Shown here piece after piece: positions 60,284 through 64,000 of a stretch of 64,000 nt of DNA. The notes beneath the pieces were generated by a model. That model made no database searches and was not told where the DNA came from. It saw only the letters and a program-made list of their open reading frames with translations. Origin of the DNA: Lepeophtheirus salmonis (lineage: Eukaryota; Arthropoda; Copepoda; Siphonostomatoida; Caligidae); NCBI RefSeq assembly GCF_016086655.4, contig NC_052135.2:19744363-19808362 (forward strand). The letters are read 5' to 3'. The translations under genes were made by a program, and so were the position numbers. The first letter of the stretch is position 1, and the number at the start of each line of letters is the position of its first letter.

Positions 60284-60610
60284 TAGGGTTGTATCGGTCC
60301 TTAATATAGGACTTAAAATCAGTCTCGTTCCACTTCTTCTCCAGTCTTGTCCCTGTTATCTTGTTCTTGAAAAATCCCAAATTTTTAAGCGCTCTCTAGA
60401 TAACATCTTGTTTACTAATATTACAGTAAATTATCTCTGTTTACCATTTGAATTAGTCTAGTAAAACTTTAAGTATCTTTAAAAGAACGTAAATATTTTT
60501 CTATTATTCTTAATGTATGCATAATTAATATCTACGTTAGGCTAATTAAAGTTTGATTTATCATGATGTCATTTATTAAGCTTGGCACTTCAAAATTTTT
60601 GGACTATAAA
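60284..60610 (+). repeat. Dispersed repeat starting GGGTTGTATCGG
   Basis: TAGGGTTGTATCGGTCCTTA then ATATAGGACTTAAAAT is almost identical to 29988-30016. The rest aligns loosely with large deletions. The 89-codon frame at 60192-60461 runs across this repeat and is not a gene. Confidence 0.6.
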
Positions 60611-60614
60611 ATTT

Positions 60615-62010
60615 CTAATAAAACCCCACTTAGTGGCGTAAACTGGAAGTTTTCTCTGTAGCTACCCTTAAAATTCCTCGCAAAAAGCCAAATAAATTTT
60701 TAAAAATGTCTACTTTAAATAAATCTAAAATGCAAAACTATAATTGCGAATAAATTTATAAAATTTAGTGAATAATGATTTTTTTACTTCGATAAAGATG
60801 TAAATAAAACACACGCCAAATTTTCTTAAATTTTCAACCCAAGACTCTCCACGGGACTGTAGATCTTGTTCTTTATTTGGAGTCAATATAACCCGTCTAA
60901 CAAATAAATTAGTTTAACATCATTAATAATAAAAAAACTTTTATGTCTTATATGATTTACTGTCTTTTTGACAGACTTATTTAGATGGTATAAAATCAAA
61001 CTAGGCTAAGGTTAGATTGGAGTATGAATTGTTATTTTAGTGTCTCTTAACATTTTTAAATCTAAAACCTGTTTGAGTTGACATTTATGTTTTATAACTA
61101 TCATTAAATTTGAATTGTTTAGTACTATTTTATAATAACCAAAGAATATAGTAGTAAATTATCTATAAGGACTCCTATATAAACGGGCATTAAATGCCAT
61201 ATAATTTTATATCTTTAAATAAAAAGTAAAAGAGAGAGATTGTGTTGTCACGAATGTTATTTTTTAATATGTTGATTCAATGTTTTAAAAGGATCCTTGC
61301 AGCTCAGAAAAGTTATTTTTAATTCATAAATTGTGTTCTCTTGAGTGTGAATATGTATATATGTAGTCATACGGAATAAGCTATTGCTAGGGAAATCAGA
61401 CCTTTTTATCTTAAATTTTAATATTTTGTCACGTCAAGATTCCATCTTGTTCATTAGCATTTTAATATGACTTCATGCATTCATACTAAAAAGAAGGCCG
61501 CAATATCTGTTTACTTCATCCCAATACTAAAAAAATGTAAACAAATATATCGGCGTTAGGAGCATTTTTATCTTTTCAATCAATTTAAAATCTCTATGCG
61601 TCAATGGATAGGCTTCTTCAAGGCCCCTATTGGTTGTTTTCTTCTAAGAGATATTTAGTAATGAAGATTTGGAGATGGATGTACTATTTATTTAGATACA
61701 ACTTTAACTTGATACAAAACAATTATAAAGTAAGAATATAATTTTTTTTACTTAGCGATAATAGGAGAAACTCGATAATAATATAATACATCATTACATT
61801 TTAAACTTAAAAGACTCGTATGTGAAATATTAAAAGAAAATAAATAAAAACTAAACAACAGGTAGAGCATGACAAAGCTAGTGCGTGTGTGTAACATAAA
61901 TGATATAAAATTAGTCAGATAGTAAAACAAGCGAGTACATCAAAGAAAGTTCATCATCAATTATGAAAGTCCATTGTAGAATGTACATGTTAAAGAAAAA
62001 AAAAACGAAA
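60615..62010. other. Spacer with no recognisable gene
   Basis: Nothing identifiable. Confidence 0.45.
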
Positions 62011-62013
62011 ATC

Positions 62014-62235
62014 AACATGGTAACCCTGTCAATTTCAAGAATAGTTATGAGTAGAAACGAATAATGTTAATGACGTTTCATTAGAATATCTACAATCAGC
62101 TGTGACAAGAGAGGAAGGAGAAAAGTATATTTTCAAGGACTTTTGCTTTAATCCATCCGATTTTGATTCCCAATTCTACTCTGAGTTCAACAAGGACTTA
62201 CAATTATAACTCTGCAACAGATTCCCAGGGTTATG
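62014..62235 (-). repeat. Dispersed short element (GGTTACCATG family)
   Basis: The plus strand opens CAACATGGTAACCCTGTCAA and has GACGTTTCATTAGAATATCT, CAATCAGCTGTGACAAGAGA, CCCAATTCTACTCTGAGTTC and ACTTACAATTATAACTCTGC. This is the inverse of the 22930 copy and one of the best preserved. Confidence 0.75.
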
Positions 62236-62457
62236 AGCACCTCTACAAATGTGCAATCATGTTTTGAATGAAGTTGAATCCATTTAGGAAAGGATGTTCA
62301 CTAGTCAGGAATTCAATAATAATCACAACTGGTAAGTAGGAAAAGTCCTTCTTTATATTACCGATTACAAATTAAAGGGCCACCCAAAAAACACACCAAA
62401 TTTATATCAATAGTCATCACATGTCATGTGGTACAGCTATTTCTCTGTTTATGTTCA

Positions 62458-62592
62458 AAAATTAATAATAGGAAGTCTCTTATGATGCACTCCAACTTCA
62501 TATTTTCTTCCACTTCCGGGTTCATCATTATGAGCCAGTAGTTCTCTGAGATCATCACTCCAAAAGTACTGAGCACTTATTCTTCTGCTGCT
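62458..62592 (-). pseudogene. Short coding-like segment, unknown (45 codons)
   Basis: The minus-strand frame is open between a TAA (62593-62595) and a TGA (62455-62457). It reads RRISAQYFWSDDLRELLAHN, then DEPGSGRKYEVGVHHKRLP and IINF. The residue mix (W, D, E, G, H, R) is unlike chance frames in this sequence. I do not recognise it. It may be a transposon or gene remnant. The adjacent sequence up to about 62880 is also more complex but has no readable frame. Confidence 0.2.
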
Positions 62593-62884
62593 TTACGGGG
62601 GAGAATCAACCTAAGACAACTATAGAATAGAATAGAGTGACTACTTCGGTATGATAAAAAGTATAATATTTCTTCGAATGGGTCTGATTTCTTAATATTG
62701 GTAAATAAGGACCCACACTATACATTATTGATAAGATTTTATGGCATGTCTTACACTCAACCATTTCAATTTGAGTCTACACAATTGATAGGCAAAGATC
62801 TTACCGATTATTCTGCCTTGAAGAAAATAGAGTTGCATTTCAAGGATATTCTTATGGAAAATAAGAGATATTAGAAACTAATCT

Positions 62885-63795
62885 ATGCTATTAAGGTCAT
62901 AATTGTGTTTCTATGTACTCTGTAATTGAGAGTAAAGGTTATATGAGGTTTTTATTTTGATTGTCAACCAAAGTAGGGTATGGGGACATTTTTTAATAAG
63001 TGGTGCCCCTTTAGTTATTATCAAAAATTATATTAGTAACATTGTACAATATATATATACCATTTTTTTTTTCTTTTTATATTGAAAACAAATTAAATAA
63101 ACTTTTAATATACTATATCTCAGTAGGAATTCAATGTGTCACAATGTAATTATAAAATATTCATAAATGGAGAAGTATTATGAGCCGTTTTTGTGAGCCA
63201 CTATGATAGAAATAGCACTCCCCTAAATACTAGAAATCGAGTCACTAACAACAAGCAAATAAATAATATAGCCATGCATACTCCAAAGTATCCTGAGACA
63301 ACATGGTCAATGTGTTATCTCCGCAAATCTTTTGAATAAAACTTAATTTTTTTAGCTCTCATCTAAAGAACGTGTTTGTTTACTGTTCATAAACTTAATT
63401 TACTATTAAGGTTTGAATATTTATTATTAAATTCACCAGTAGCGATAAGCTTAATTTTCAATATTAAAATTCAAGACATATCCTAACATTTTATTCAGTT
63501 TTTCTTTTCTAAGATCATTTAGATGCTTTAATTTTCAGTTTACCTGTTGGATGCATGATATGCTAGGTAAAAATTATGGCAAAATATTACTTTTTCTGTC
63601 ATTTTTATAAAAAAAAATCTACAAATTAAATGAAATTAATTAGCAGAATCATGGAAAAACTTAGAGGACATTTAATCTATTAAGTATGATATTTCTGTAA
63701 ATATCTAAAGAATCATTAGATTTTAACAAAGGAAATAACTTCGAAATAAATTATGTTTCTCCATAAATAACTGGACATTAATTTGCTTTTTACAC
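62885..63795. other. Spacer, possibly intron
   Basis: A+T-rich. If the exon candidate at 63803 is real, this would be the end of the preceding intron; TTTGCTTTTTACACCAATTAG forms its acceptor. Confidence 0.4.
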
Positions 63796-63802
63796 CAATT
63801 AG

Positions 63803-63922
63803 CTTGGAGTAAGGATGAAAAACAAGTAGATATTGCAGCTCTGTCTACTTACAAAGATCGGCAACGACAACAACAAAATCAATCCACAAAGAAGAAGCAT
63901 CATCATCCACTGGAACTTAAAT
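63803..63922 (+). CDS. Candidate internal exon of a host gene (40 codons)
   Basis: A pyrimidine-rich acceptor (TTGCTTTTTACACCAATTAG, ending 63802) precedes an open frame. It reads WSKDEKQVDIAALSTYKDRQ, then RQQQNQSTKKKHHHPLELK. A donor-like GTAAAT begins at 63923. If unspliced there, the frame continues for 13 codons (CKYSRCGESNTSY) to a TGA at 63961-63963. The product would be hydrophilic, with Gln-rich, Lys-rich and His-rich runs typical of disordered regions in regulatory proteins, but no domain is visible. Codon use is more balanced than elsewhere. The upstream part of the gene, if any, lies behind long introns I cannot resolve, and the downstream part is beyond the window. This is the best host-gene candidate here, but it is unproven. 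Confidence 0.35.
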
Positions 63923-64000
63923 GTAAATACAGTAGATGTGGCGAGTCAAATACATCATATTGACCTTTGAATGTTCTGCTAAAAATAAACCCAGACCTAG

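Noticed and set aside
60192..60461. An 89-codon plus-strand frame
   Set aside because: It crosses the boundary of a dispersed repeat (60284) and its sister copy at 29988 is not open.
1..64000. CRISPR arrays, operons, phage or bacterial features
   Set aside because: There are no regularly spaced identical repeats and no dense gene packing. Everything recognisable is of eukaryotic transposon type.

Overview
The window looks like an intergenic or intronic stretch of a large, repeat-rich animal nuclear genome. It is strongly A+T-rich (about 70% or more by eye). It has no long open frames, no operon-like gene spacing, no ribosomal or transfer RNA gene that I could support, and many decayed eukaryotic transposons. 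The mix of mariner families, an unnamed multi-copy transposase family and short dispersed repeats fits an arthropod, most likely a parasitic copepod such as a sea louse. That assignment is an inference from remembered resemblance, not a database result.

Layout. Bases 1-560 hold the 3' end of an LTR retrotransposon (integrase tail, purine tract, probable short LTR). A complete but dead mariner lies at 2707-3936, with matching inverted termini and TA duplications. A TIR transposon lies at 9707-11345, and 12400-15800 is a nested region with fragments of the same transposase family inside a pair of inverted repeats about 400 bp long. From 17.4 to 26.9 kb there are many copies of two short dispersed families: one carries CCCGGGA-type motifs, the other ends near GGTTACCATG. 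This part also holds a foldback/tandem element at 21.9-22.7 kb and a 32-base poly(T). A hAT-type miniature element is at 28186-28356 and a mariner deletion derivative at 33486-33781. A transposase C-terminus lies at 37830-38136, an internally deleted transposase at about 46830-47384, and the 3' end of a LINE at 55690-56035. The two short families recur through to 62.3 kb.

Genes. I find no host gene that can be called with confidence. The best candidates are small exon-like segments: 63803-63922 at the right edge, 37115-37353, and more weakly 43745-43800. If real, the window is mostly intron or intergenic sequence. Nearly all recognisable coding sequence is transposon-derived and broken. I did not find a convincing new biological system. 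The most unusual items are the nested inverted-repeat region at 12.4-15.8 kb, the 100-bp tandem/foldback element at 22 kb, and the two uncharacterised dispersed families.
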